Shown here: piece after piece, positions 51,001 to 60,043 of the stretch
Numbering within the stretch: position 1 is the first letter of the stretch
Layout of the letters: every line of letters starts with the position of its first letter
Assembly: GCF_901933205.1 (NCBI RefSeq)
Contig: NC_044599.1
Location: forward strand, 2,492,841 to 2,556,840
Length of the DNA stretch: 64,000 nt
Reading direction: 5' to 3'
Source of the DNA: Camarhynchus parvulus
Lineage: Eukaryota > Chordata > Aves > Passeriformes > Thraupidae
Made by a program: the position numbers and the translations under genes
Notes under the pieces: model-generated
Told to the model about the DNA's origin: nothing
Databases searched by the model: none
The model's input: the letters and a program-made list of their open reading frames with translations, nothing else

Positions 51001-54000
51001 ATGCGCTCCTGCGGGGGGGGACAGGTGAGCCAGGACCCCCCAGTGCTCCCGCTGTCCCCAACCCCGCCCAGCAGCACAGCGAGGCACCTTAAAGTCCCCG
51101 AACTGAGCCAGGTAATTCTCCATGAGCCGCAGGGCTTGGTCCACCAACTTCGCCTCGTAGTCCTCCCACAGGAGGTCATTGCTCTGCGGGGACAGGGACA
51201 GCAGTGACAGCCGGGACCCTCCAACCCCCCCAGGCTTCACGGGGACCCTTGGGGACACTCGGGGCTCACGTCGGCGATGGCCCGGAGCTCCTCGTGCCCG
51301 TCCCACTCAGGGCTGTAAATCTCCTGCAGCGTCTCGGCCACTCTGCGGGAGCTCTCGTGCATCACTGCGGGCACAGACACCCGGCATGATCGTCATCATT
51401 GTCACTGTCATTGTCACTATCATTATTATTATCATCATCATTATTATTATCATCACTATCGCTATCATTGTCACTATCACTATCACTATCACTATCACTA
51501 TCACTATCACTATCATCACTATCACTATCACTATCATTATTCTTATCATTACCATTGTCATTATCATTAATCCTGTTCGTTATTAATGTATTCACTTCTG
51601 TCTGTTGTTGTTTATTAGCCCGGGTGTGTTATTATAAATTATTTATTGTCTCTATTATCCCATATATACACAATATATAACATATGTATTATCTGTTTTT
51701 CCAATTAATATATTATATATCATATATATCTCATATATATTTATTATCTATTATCCCACATACAGTATTTATTATTATTATTTTATTAATATTATCAATA
51801 ATAATTAATATAGCATCGTTATATTATTCCTTGATATCATTTATATTAATAGTATTGATTTACTATTAATACTATTATATAAATAATATTTATTATTAAA
51901 TAGTATTGATTTATTAATATATAATTATTTATTTATTATTAATAGCATTTACTTATTATTTATTACTTATCATTCATTATTTATTATTTATTATTTATTA
52001 TTTATTATTTAGTATGTATAGTGTTTATTATTTATTGTTTATTATTACCAGTATTTATTATTATCATTATTTTATCTTTAATATAGTTTTAATATCTATT
52101 ATTTTTATCTCTTCATTATTTCTCTATTATTTTTATCTCTCTATCATGTTTATCTCTTTAATATCCCATATGTCTTTAATGCATAATGAGATATAAAAAA
52201 TTATATTGGATATGTCATATATGTAAGATATAGTAAGATATATAATATATATCTCATCTATATTATCTATTATCCCATGTATAGTATTTTTATTGACTAT
52301 TTTCTCTTTATTATCCATTCATAGCTTACAATCAATTATTCTCAGTATTTATTTTTATTTATTCTTTCTTTTGATTGAACACTGATTTTTAATGAATAAT
52401 CCATTTATTGTAGCACGATTTATTTCTTCTGCTATTCCTGATTTATTATCCCGACTCTGCCCCGGGTCCCTCCCATTCCCGGCTCTCCCGGGGCCATCCC
52501 GGGTCTCCTCCTCACCTCTCACAGCTCCCACGAACCCCTTGAGCTCCTTGTAGAGCTTGTGACCCTCGTTCTGCAAAACACGGCGGCGAGGGGGTGGTCA
52601 GGGCTGTCCCCAATGTCCTCGGTGTCCCCAATGTCCCCAGTGTCCCCCTGTCACCTGCTGCAGCTGGAAGTTGTAGGCGCTCTGCTCGAACTGCTCATCC
52701 TTGGTTTCCACCGTTTTGCCCAATTTTTGCAAAACCTGTGATGGGGAGCGAGGGGAAGAGGCTCCCACCACACCCCGAGGGCCCCGGGCTGTGCCCCCAA
52801 AACCCCCCTGAGGGGGTGCCGAGGAGCCAGCGGGGCAGGATTAATGTGGAAATGCAAAATTTCACTGCATCCCTCAGTGCTTTTATTTCTTTCAGGAAAA
52901 CAGTGAATTTTTGGGTGCCAATCTACCTCCCACCCTAAACCCTGCGGGTGCAGTCCATCCTCCCACCCTAAACCCTGTGGGTGCAGTCTTGTGCATCCCA
53001 AAACACCGCAGGCCCTGCCTGTGGGGCACAGGGGACACCATGAGGAGGATGAGGAGGCTGGGTGGGGCAGATTCGGGGTGTCCAGGCTGAACCTCCTGGG
53101 AAGAGGCTGAGTCTGGACTTGGGCAGCTTTGGGGTGTCCAGGAAGAGACTGAGCTCCCCTGGGAAGAGGCTGGGGCTGGCATGAAGGGGTTTTGGGGTGC
53201 CCAGGAAGAGGGTGACCCTCTGGAAAATGGCTGAAGCCAGATGGGGGGAAATCCAAGGTGTTCAGGAAGAGGCTGAACCCCCCGGGAAGAGCCTGGGTCA
53301 GGCAGGAGGGACTTTTTGGGTGCCCACAAACAGCTTGAACCCCACAGGAAGGGGCCAGGGGCTGGGAGCAGGGAGCTTTGGAGTGTCCAGGAAAAGGCTG
53401 GGGCTGGGTCAGAGGGAGATTTGGGATGTCCAGGAAGAGGCTGGGGCTGGGTCAGAGGGAGATTTGGGATGTCCAGGAAGAGGCTGGGGCTGGGTCAGAG
53501 GGAGATTTGGGATGTCCAGGAAGAGGTTGGGCCCCCTGGGAACAGGCCAGAACCAGCTGGGAGGGAGATTCGCAGCGTGCAGGAAACAGCCAGAGCCTGG
53601 CCTGGGATGATTGAGCCGTGGGAAAGCCAAATTTAGCACCGAGCCCCGGCCAGGAAACCCGGCAGGGTGAGGGTTTGAAAGGGGTCTTTGTGTCACCCCA
53701 AAAGGGGAGTCACAGCTACTTTTAGGGGAGAGGAAAGGAAAGAGGCCCCCCCAAAGCAGCTGAGAATTGCCGTTTCCGCAGCCCTTCCCCCTCGCTTCCT
53801 GTGGGCCCCTGCTGATCTCTCCAACGCTCCTGGGACCCCCGGCCACGCTGGGTCCTGCTGGGGGCCCCCAGTGCCAGCCAGCCCAGGGACCCTGTGCCAC
53901 CAGCCCACAGCCCCCCATAACCCCTGCAAGGCGTTTTGGGTGGAGAACCCCCCACCATGAGAGAAGCCACAGTGTCTTGGGGAGCTCTGGGAGATGCCAT

Positions 54001-54252
54001 CCCCCAAATCCTTGGAGCAACGATGACATTGAGCCAGAAACCCCCAAACTCCAACCCTGTGAGCACCCAAAGGTGCTGAGCTGTGCCCTTTGGGCCACCC
54101 CAGGAGTGATGAGTGGGGAGAGAAGGACAAACCCAGTCACAGGTGGGATGTGGGGGTGGGTGGCACCTCGGTACCTTCTCCTGGGCGCGGCTGAAGCGTT
54201 TCTGGACCTGCCTGGCGAAGAGCCCGGCGCTGCCGCCCCTGCCCTCGGCCAT
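48050..54252 (-). CDS. BIN2: BIN2, bridging integrator 2
   Basis: N-BAR protein of leukocytes and platelets that binds curved membranes in phagocytosis and motility. Coding exons: 54175-54252, 52655-52735, 52516-52570, 51270-51364, 51088-51183, 50901-51008, 50729-50814, 49891-49966, 49529-49611, 48414-49276, 48050-48157; all introns GT-AG. It starts [20 protein letters not shown]; residues 1 to about 253 form the BAR domain ([77 protein letters not shown]). The rest is an acidic, disordered tail ending [15 protein letters not shown] exon phases join perfectly. The large exon is read in two frames: it seems to lack one base near 49268-49272 and another near 49020-49032. With both, about 576 residues would result (human 565). 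Either assembly errors or tail decay explains this. Confidence 0.92.
48820..49015 (-). repeat. BIN2: Coding minisatellite in BIN2, 48-bp unit
   Basis: Four tandem 48-bp copies in the large BIN2 exon encode a 16-residue repeat of [16 protein letters not shown] type. Unit length is a multiple of three, so copy-number change keeps frame. A fifth, diverged SVSSEEPAP copy precedes it. Confidence 0.92.
49790..50720. repeat. Short arrays in BIN2 introns
   Basis: 49795-49850: GGGGACACCTG units. 49995-50150: about five GTGCCCCACGATGTCCCA units. 50410-50720: CCCCAGCCCCACAATGTCCC units. All lie between BIN2 exons. Confidence 0.8.
51385..52450. repeat. Microsatellite and AT-rich BIN2 intron
   Basis: 51385-51570 is (CACTAT)n/(CATTAT)n. 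51600-52450 is AT-rich drift with ATTTATTATTTATT repeats. It fills the intron between exons 52516-52570 and 51270-51364. Confidence 0.9.
52820..53600. repeat. BIN2 intron 1 array, 44-bp unit
   Basis: 53390-53525 has three essentially identical 44-bp units (GTCCAGGAAGAGGCTGGGGC onward). Diverged relatives spread over 53080-53600. 52920-52990 has a two-copy repeat (CCACCCTAAACCCTGTGGGT). Confidence 0.88.
53601..54174. other. BIN2 intron 1, no repeat or gene seen
   Basis: GC-rich unique intron upstream of the 52655-52735 exon. No additional exon is supported. Confidence 0.4.
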
Positions 54253-54838
54253 GGCCCCGGCGCGGCCCCGGTGCGGCCCCGCAGCTGCCGTTGGAGGCTT
54301 CTTCTGCAGGAAGTTGGAGGCGAGGCCAGGCAGCATCCGCTGCGCACCCCGGAACCCCCAAACCCCCAAAAGGCTCTCCAGGAACCCGGCCGGGCCACAG
54401 GGCTGGGGGGCCGTGGAGGATGCAGCTGGGAGGGACACACAGGGATCATCAGGGCAAATCCCGGCCCTGCGCAGGGCAATTCCAAAAGGTCACTGATGGC
54501 AAAACCCCAGGGTTCAAGGTTGTTGTCAAAAAGGTCTCTGAATTCCTCCTCGGATCGTGGAATAACCAGAGGTGAAAGGGGCACAAAAGGATGATGAAGG
54601 AAACCTGTTGGTTCTGCAAAGGACAATGCCAAGATCCCCAAAATTCAGGAGTGTTGTCCAAGTGCTCCCAGATGTCCAGACTCATGGAATCATGAATACC
54701 CTGAGGTGAAAGAGAACCACAGGAAAATAAGAATTGCGGAGCATGGGAGGTGGATAGGACACAAGTTGTGTGTCCAACACTTGTCCCAGCACAGAACAAT
54801 CCCAAAAGCCTCAGTAATTCACAAATCCTACTTTTTTA
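54253..54838. other. BIN2 upstream region up to the palindrome edge
   Basis: GC-rich near the BIN2 start (54253-54440), plausible promoter. 54470-54700 contains a repeated motif (CCCAGATGTCCAGA and CAAAACCCCAGG relatives). No exon is supported. Confidence 0.4.
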
Positions 54839-55639
54839 CCCAAAAAAATGAGTATACAGCCCTTTGTGCCACAGCTGGGGGTTCAGCTTTCCCTTGGGGT
54901 GTCCCAGTGTGGGGCAGAGCCATTGCCGCTGTCCCTCACCGTGTGCCCTTGGTGCTGATAGAACAAACATGGAATTAGTTGGAAATGGTGCTCCTGGGAA
55001 GTTTCGTGTTTTCCTTGGGAATAAATGCAGAACTGCAGCAGGTGCTTTATTCCCATCACTTTTTCTGACCTGGTGGAGCCCATGACCGCTGTGATCCCAA
55101 GTGCCAAGGCCTGTGCCTCAAGGGCCAATGTTCCTCACCAAAACAATCTCCATTTGGAGCTCGAGGGGGACAAAATGACAGAGTTTTGGCCAAAACTCCA
55201 GGCTTTCTTTCAAACCCTATCTCTGCTTCCTCCTGCCCCAACCTCAGGCCCCAGGGAGCCCCGGCCCTGCTCCAGCGCCGGCTGTGCCTGGGACTTGGGG
55301 AGGGGCTGGTGGTTGTGCCCCGTTTGTGCCTCGATTTCCCCATCCCGGCGCCAAAGTGGCTCCACTCAGATGTTGGATCAAGCGCCGGGAACCATGCCAC
55401 GAACCGAGGCCAGGCAGAGGTGCAGCCAAGGCCTCTTGGGGCTGAGAGGGGACCCAGCGGTGACACGGCTCGGGGACAAGGGGACACGAGGTGCCAGCGC
55501 AGGGCAGCGTCTCCCTGGGCTGCAGCGCCTAGGGGGGCTCGGGCCGTCCCTGGGCTGCCCGGGGACCGAGTGTGCTTTGGCACAGGGGCCAAGGCCGCTC
55601 GGCGGGGCCGCGGCACCTGCTGCCGTTCCCGCGCCGCCT

Positions 55640-55701
55640 CCCGCCGCCCCGTTAAAGCGCCCGGGGCCGGCGCTCGGTCCCACCGCGGACAGCGCTCCAC
55701 C
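55640..55701 (+). promoter_or_regulatory. CELA1: CELA1 core promoter (left copy)
   Basis: A TATA-like GTTAAAGCG at about 55651 lies 50 bases before the start codon, in a GC-rich context, with a short 5' leader as usual for pancreatic protease genes. The assignment is inferred. Confidence 0.4.
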
Positions 55702-57483
55702 ATGATGCTGCAGCTCGTGCTCCTCGCCGCGCTCGCCCTGTGCGGTGAGTCCCGCCCGGAGCCTTCGGCCTCGGCACCCCCGAAAGCCCCGTTGAGCCGA
55801 GGCCGTGGGGACTGACGCCGTCCCTCTGTCCCCAGGGCGCTGCTCCGAGCTGGATCTCGATGGCATGCAGCGGGTGGTTGGCGGCACCGAGGCGCGCTCG
55901 CACTCCTGGCCCTCCCAGGTGGGTCCTGCCGGGCGTCCCAGGGCCGGGCCCGGGGCTCTCCCCGCCGGACCCCCGGCCAGCCCCGGGCCGTGTCTCGCCC
56001 CCTCTCCAGATCTCCCTGCAGTATTACTCCAGCGGCGGCTGGCACCACACCTGCGGGGGCTCCCTCATCCACAGGAACTGGGTGATGACCGCTGCCCACT
56101 GCGTGAACAAGTGAGCGGGCCGGGGACGCCTCCTTCCCCTCGCCAAAGTTCCTTTTCCCCCCGAAACCCTTCCAAGCAGAAATCCCGGCTGCCCCAAGCA
56201 CCAGAGCAGCCGCCCTCGGAGGGCTTTTGGCCTCCTCCTTTTTGGCACGGCCCCCACGGGGCTTCTCTGGGAGCGTCCTGTTCCCGCTCGGAGCCTCCCG
56301 GAGCAGCTCCCGCTCGGGCTGCCCGCAGCTCGGCGCTGACGGAGCGTTTGTGCGCCTTGCCGCCAGCAACCTGCAATACCGCGTGGTGGCCGGCGAGCAC
56401 AACCTCTACAGCAGCGACGGCACCGAGCAGGTCTTCAGCGTCAGCAGGATCGTCGTCCACCCCTACTACAACAGCAACAACGTGGCCGCAGGGTAACGCC
56501 CTCGGAACGGGGGACCTGGGGGGAGCCCGGCCGGGCTTCGGGGGGTCCTTGTAACATCCTCTCCCTCCCTCGGGCAGCTACGACATCGCCCTGTTCCGCC
56601 TGAGCAGCTCGGCCACCCTGAACAGCGCCGTGCAGCTGGCGGTGCTGCCCCAGGAGGGCACCATCCTGCCCAACAACTACCCCTGCTACATCACGGGCTG
56701 GGGCCTGACCCGCAGTGAGTGACGGGTCCCCCCCGACCCAAATCGCCCCCGCAGCGGCCAACGCAGGCAGCCGCGGCGGCGCCCGGAGCCCGGGACGGCC
56801 CCGGGAGGCTCCGCTCGGGGCTGCGCCCGGGGCTCGCAGGTGCCCAGCGCCGGCCGGGGCCGCGCCGAGCCCCGGGGCACGGACGGGGCCGGAGGGGCTG
56901 CGCGGGGGCGCGGGCTCTGCTTTGCCGGGCCGTTCCGCGGCTCCGAGGCGGCGCTGACCGGCGCCCGCTCCCCGCAGCCAACGGGCAGCTGTCCAGCGTC
57001 CTGCTCCAGGCCCAGCTGCCCGTCGTGAGCTACCAGATCTGCTCCAGCGCGTCCTACTGGGGCTCCACCGTCAAGAACACCATGGTGTGCGCCGGCGGCG
57101 ACGGCGTGCGCTCCGGCTGCCAGGTGCGCCCGCGGCCCCGCGCCGCCCCCGCCGCCCCCGGCGCCCCCGCAGCCCCGGCTTACGCCGCTCCTCGCTCCGC
57201 AGGGCGATTCCGGCGGGCCCCTGCACTGCGCCGTCAACGGGCAGTACCAGGTGCACGGCGTCACCAGCTTCGTGTCCAGCCAGGGCTGCAACGTCGCCCG
57301 CAAACCCACCGTGTTCACCCGCGTCTCCGCCTACATCTCCTGGATCAACAGCGTAAGGCGGCCGGGCCGGGCCGGGCCGGGCCGGGCTCAGCCCCGGCGC
57401 TCTCGGGGCACCGCTGCGCCCGCCCCGGCCCCGCGCGGCTCAGCCCGGCCCTTCCTCCCTTCCAGGTCATCGCCCAGAACTGA
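55702..57483 (+). CDS. CELA1: CELA1, chymotrypsin-like elastase 1 (intact copy)
   Basis: Secreted S1-family serine protease. Exons: 55702-55744, 55836-55918, 56010-56110, 56367-56492, 56578-56714, 56978-57123, 57203-57352, 57466-57483; all GT-AG with consistent phases, giving 267 residues. A hydrophobic signal peptide ([14 protein letters not shown]) is followed by a short propeptide ending DGMQR and the mature start VVGGTEA (residue 28). The catalytic triad is present: His72 in TAAHC, Asp120 in YDIAL, Ser215 in [26 protein letters not shown] and [13 protein letters not shown] are diagnostic of CELA1. Polyadenylation signal AATAAA at 57578-57583. BIN2 is on the minus strand, and CELA1 normally shares its orientation in mammals, so this intact copy is inverted relative to the ancestral arrangement. 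The second copy lies 3 kb away in opposite orientation. Confidence 0.95.
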
Positions 57484-57577
57484 GCCCGGCGGGACAAGCG
57501 CTCGCTGCCCCTCGCCCACGGACACCCCCTCACTCCCCCGCGCCGCGCTCCGGGCTTCTCGCCCCCGAGCCGGCCTC

Positions 57578-57583
57578 AATAAA
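57578..57583 (+). terminator. CELA1: CELA1 polyadenylation signal (left copy)
   Basis: AATAAA, 95 bases after the stop codon. The matching TTTATT of the right copy is at 60461-60466. Confidence 0.85.
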
Positions 57584-57849
57584 ATCTCTCCTCCCGTCTC
57601 TGAGCCTCCGCGCTGCCTTTGCTCGCATCCGCCCGTCCTTCCTCCTCCCGCCCGCCATCCTCTTCCCCACCAGCTCCCGCACCGGCCCTTCCCCGCCTCC
57701 TCCTCTTCCTCACTCCTCACGGAACAGCCCTGCAGAGCAGGAGCTGCCTCCGAGCTCTCGGGGCAGCCCCAGCGCCTGTGGGCTGCTGGAAAAGGGCGAA
57801 ATGCTGCAAATCCTCTTCCTGGGCTCCAAGGAAATTGCCCCCGGGAGAA

Positions 57850-58060
57850 AAGGAGGCTCAGGGGGGACCTTCTGTCTCTCCACAACTCCCTGGCAAGAGG
57901 GGACAGCCGGGGGGTCGGGCTCTGCTCCCAGGGAACAGGGACAGGAGGGGAGGGAAGAGTCTCAAGCTGTGGCAGGACAGGCTCAGGTTGGACATCAGGA
58001 AGAATTTCTTCATGGTGCCTTTGTTTGAAAAGGTTTCTGCTGAGGAAGGCAGGAGCCTCA
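57850..58060 (+). mobile_element. CR1 LINE fragment at the palindrome inner edge
   Basis: GGAGGCTCAGGGGGGACCTT, then GGCTCAGGTTGGACATCAGG and AAGAATTTCTTCATGG are hallmark CR1 3'-region strings in birds, as recalled. The palindrome symmetry stops inside it at about 58001. Confidence 0.8.
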
Positions 58061-58750
58061 CCTGAAATGGAAAATGTTAACTCCCTCCAAATTATTATAA
58101 TTTTGAAATTAAGGGACTCTCAGGCAAAGATATGGGAGTAGGAATAACAGTTCTTTTTAAGGAAATTTTTAAAAAATGAAAAAGCCATAATAGAAAACAA
58201 CAGCCAGAGTGAGAACATGCCCTGCCCCCCTGTGTGTCAGGGGGTGGCACAGCCCCATCCCATGGGGGCTCAGCCCTCCTGCAGTGCCAGCTGTGCTTCT
58301 GCTGGAGCAGGGATCCTGCACAAGGGGGGAGTTTTCCTCTGCAGCTCCAGGGCTGCTGCCGATGGGCCTGGGCTCCCTCTGGCAATGCAGGGCAGCAGAA
58401 AGCTGCTCCTCTGGCAATGCAGGGGGCAAAGGCTGCTGTGCTGCTCCAGGCTCAGATTGGATCCAGGTAGGAATGCTTGGCTCCTCCCCTGGGCGCAGCA
58501 TCTCCCCATGGGATGATGGAATTTGATCAGCCCTGCAGGACACTCACTGGCCCATGAACAAAAGATAATTAATAATTAATGGCCCATGAACAGATGATAA
58601 TTAATGGCCCGTTAAGAGAAGATATCTCCTGGAGGGAGGATTGGCTGTGGCAGAGATAAAGAAAACTGCCCAATGAACAGAAGATAACTGCCCCACCTCT
58701 GACAGATGGGAATTGAATACACACCCGCAGACACATCTTACCACCTAAGA
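58061..58750. other. Palindrome spacer, unique part
   Basis: No gene seen. 58555-58680 contains short repeats of AATGGCCCATGAACAGA/GAAGATAA type. This block separates two pieces of CR1, so it may be an insertion in the element. Confidence 0.5.
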
Positions 58751-58965
58751 CACACGGACAGAGTGTTTGGCCATTGGCAGGGGCTGCCCGGGGAGGTTTG
58801 CAGTGCCCATCCCTGGAGATGTCCAAGGAAGGCCTGGATGTGGCACTCAGGGCTCTGGGCTGGGGACAAGGTGGGGATTGGGCACAGCTGGGACTCGATG
58901 GTCTGGGAGGGCTTTTCCCACCTCAGGGATTCTGGGATTCTGTGCCTGGTGTGTTGAGGAACAGC
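58751..58965 (+). mobile_element. CR1 LINE 3' fragment
   Basis: GGGCTGCCCGGGGAGGTTTG, CATCCCTGGAGATGTCCAAG, GATGTGGCACTCAGGGCT and a final GGGATTCTGGGATTCTGTG correspond in order to the bird CR1 3' end, including the ATTCTG terminal repeats. Confidence 0.85.
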
Positions 58966-59374
58966 TCCGTTTGTGGGTGAGATGAAGGTTGAGCTCTGGG
59001 TGCTACAAGAGGCCGTGAGCTGCTGACCCTTTGGAGGTTTTGCCTACCTATCTCATGGCTACTGCTCAGCTTTAATCACAGTTCTGCTGTCTCTGAGGCC
59101 TGCCTTTTGCAGCTTACCCAAAACCCTCTGATTTTGTGGATTCCTACAAGGTCGGTGGACACTGGGAGAGACGGGAGGAGACAAAGATTTGGGAGGAAGA
59201 CCAAATCTTGCACTCTTGGACTGTGAGGGGATGAACCCGAGAGTTCCTCCTCAGAGGCCTGGGGCTGTGCTGGTGTCACTGCACCGGGAATCGATGGCTT
59301 TGTGGAACGGGAAACCTGGGACTGCTGTGGGAAACCAGGGTTGGGACCACAGCCAGCCAAGGCAGGGATTGTGC
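58966..59374. other. Palindrome spacer, no gene seen
   Basis: Unique sequence without a recognised exon or repeat. Confidence 0.4.
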
Positions 59375-59670
59375 AGATCTTCTGATGTCCAACCTGAGCC
59401 CCTCCTGGCACAGCTTGAAACTCTTCCCTCCCCTCCTGTCCCTGTTCCATGGAGCAGAGCCCGACCCCCTGGCTGTACCCTCCTGTCGGGAGTTGTGCAG
59501 AGCCAGAAGGTCCCCCCTGAGCCTCCTTTTGTCCAGGCTGAGCCCCTTTCCCAGCTCCCTCAGCTGCCCCAGCCCCTTCCCCAGCTCTGTTCCCTTCTCT
59601 GAACACGCTCCAGCCCCTCGGTGCTTTTCTTGCTGGAAGGGGCAGAACTGGACCCAGCCCTGGGGAGCTT
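59375..59670 (-). mobile_element. CR1 LINE fragment, minus strand
   Basis: The complement of GATGTCCAACCTGAGCCCCT, GGTCCCCCCTGAGCCTCCTT and CCTTCTCTGAACACGCTCCA matches bird CR1. It is oriented opposite to the fragment at 57850-58060. Confidence 0.8.
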
Positions 59671-60043
59671 CAGCAGTGCCAGGCACAGCCACTGCTCCCG
59701 TGACCCCCCGGGGCTGGGAGAGCCCTCTTGTCACACGTGGGTGTTTGGTTCAGCAGGACACGACCCGGGGCTGAGGATAACCCCCAGCGGCCGCTGGACA
59801 CCCAGCAGTGTCTGTTTGGATGTAAGGTGGGTGTTTGGGGCACGTTGGTGCTGGTGGTGTGTCCTCAGGCTGGGGGGTGGCACAGCCCCAGGACGCAGCT
59901 GAGGGATGAGGGGGTGGCAGTCCCCGAATCCGACACCTCTCATGGCCAAGGAGGGAATTTGGGGAAGAGAAATGGAGCAAGAGTCAGGGGACATCCCGAT
60001 GGGATTGCCCCGAACGCTCTGTGCGCCCAGAGATGTCCAGATG
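59671..60043. other. Palindrome spacer, right part, no gene seen
   Basis: Unique GC-rich sequence ending just before the right palindrome arm. Confidence 0.4.

Larger units (their letters stand above)
54839..58001 (+). repeat. Left arm of the CELA1 palindrome
   Basis: Matches the complement of 60044-63199 almost throughout, including intergenic flanks, all CELA1 exons and introns and a CR1 stretch at the inner end. The outer boundary is at CCCAAAAA; the inner one at GGACATCAGGA. Arm length is 3163 bases. Confidence 0.9.

Noticed and set aside
55056..56402. A 448-codon minus-strand frame over CELA1
   Set aside because: Antisense shadow of CELA1 exons and GC-rich introns; the same shadow recurs on the mirror copy.
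57345..57400. Possible extended CELA1 exon 7 reading through into GCCGGGCCGG repeats
   Set aside because: A clean GTAAGG donor at 57353 and the short VIAQN last exon match the known CELA1 C-terminus.
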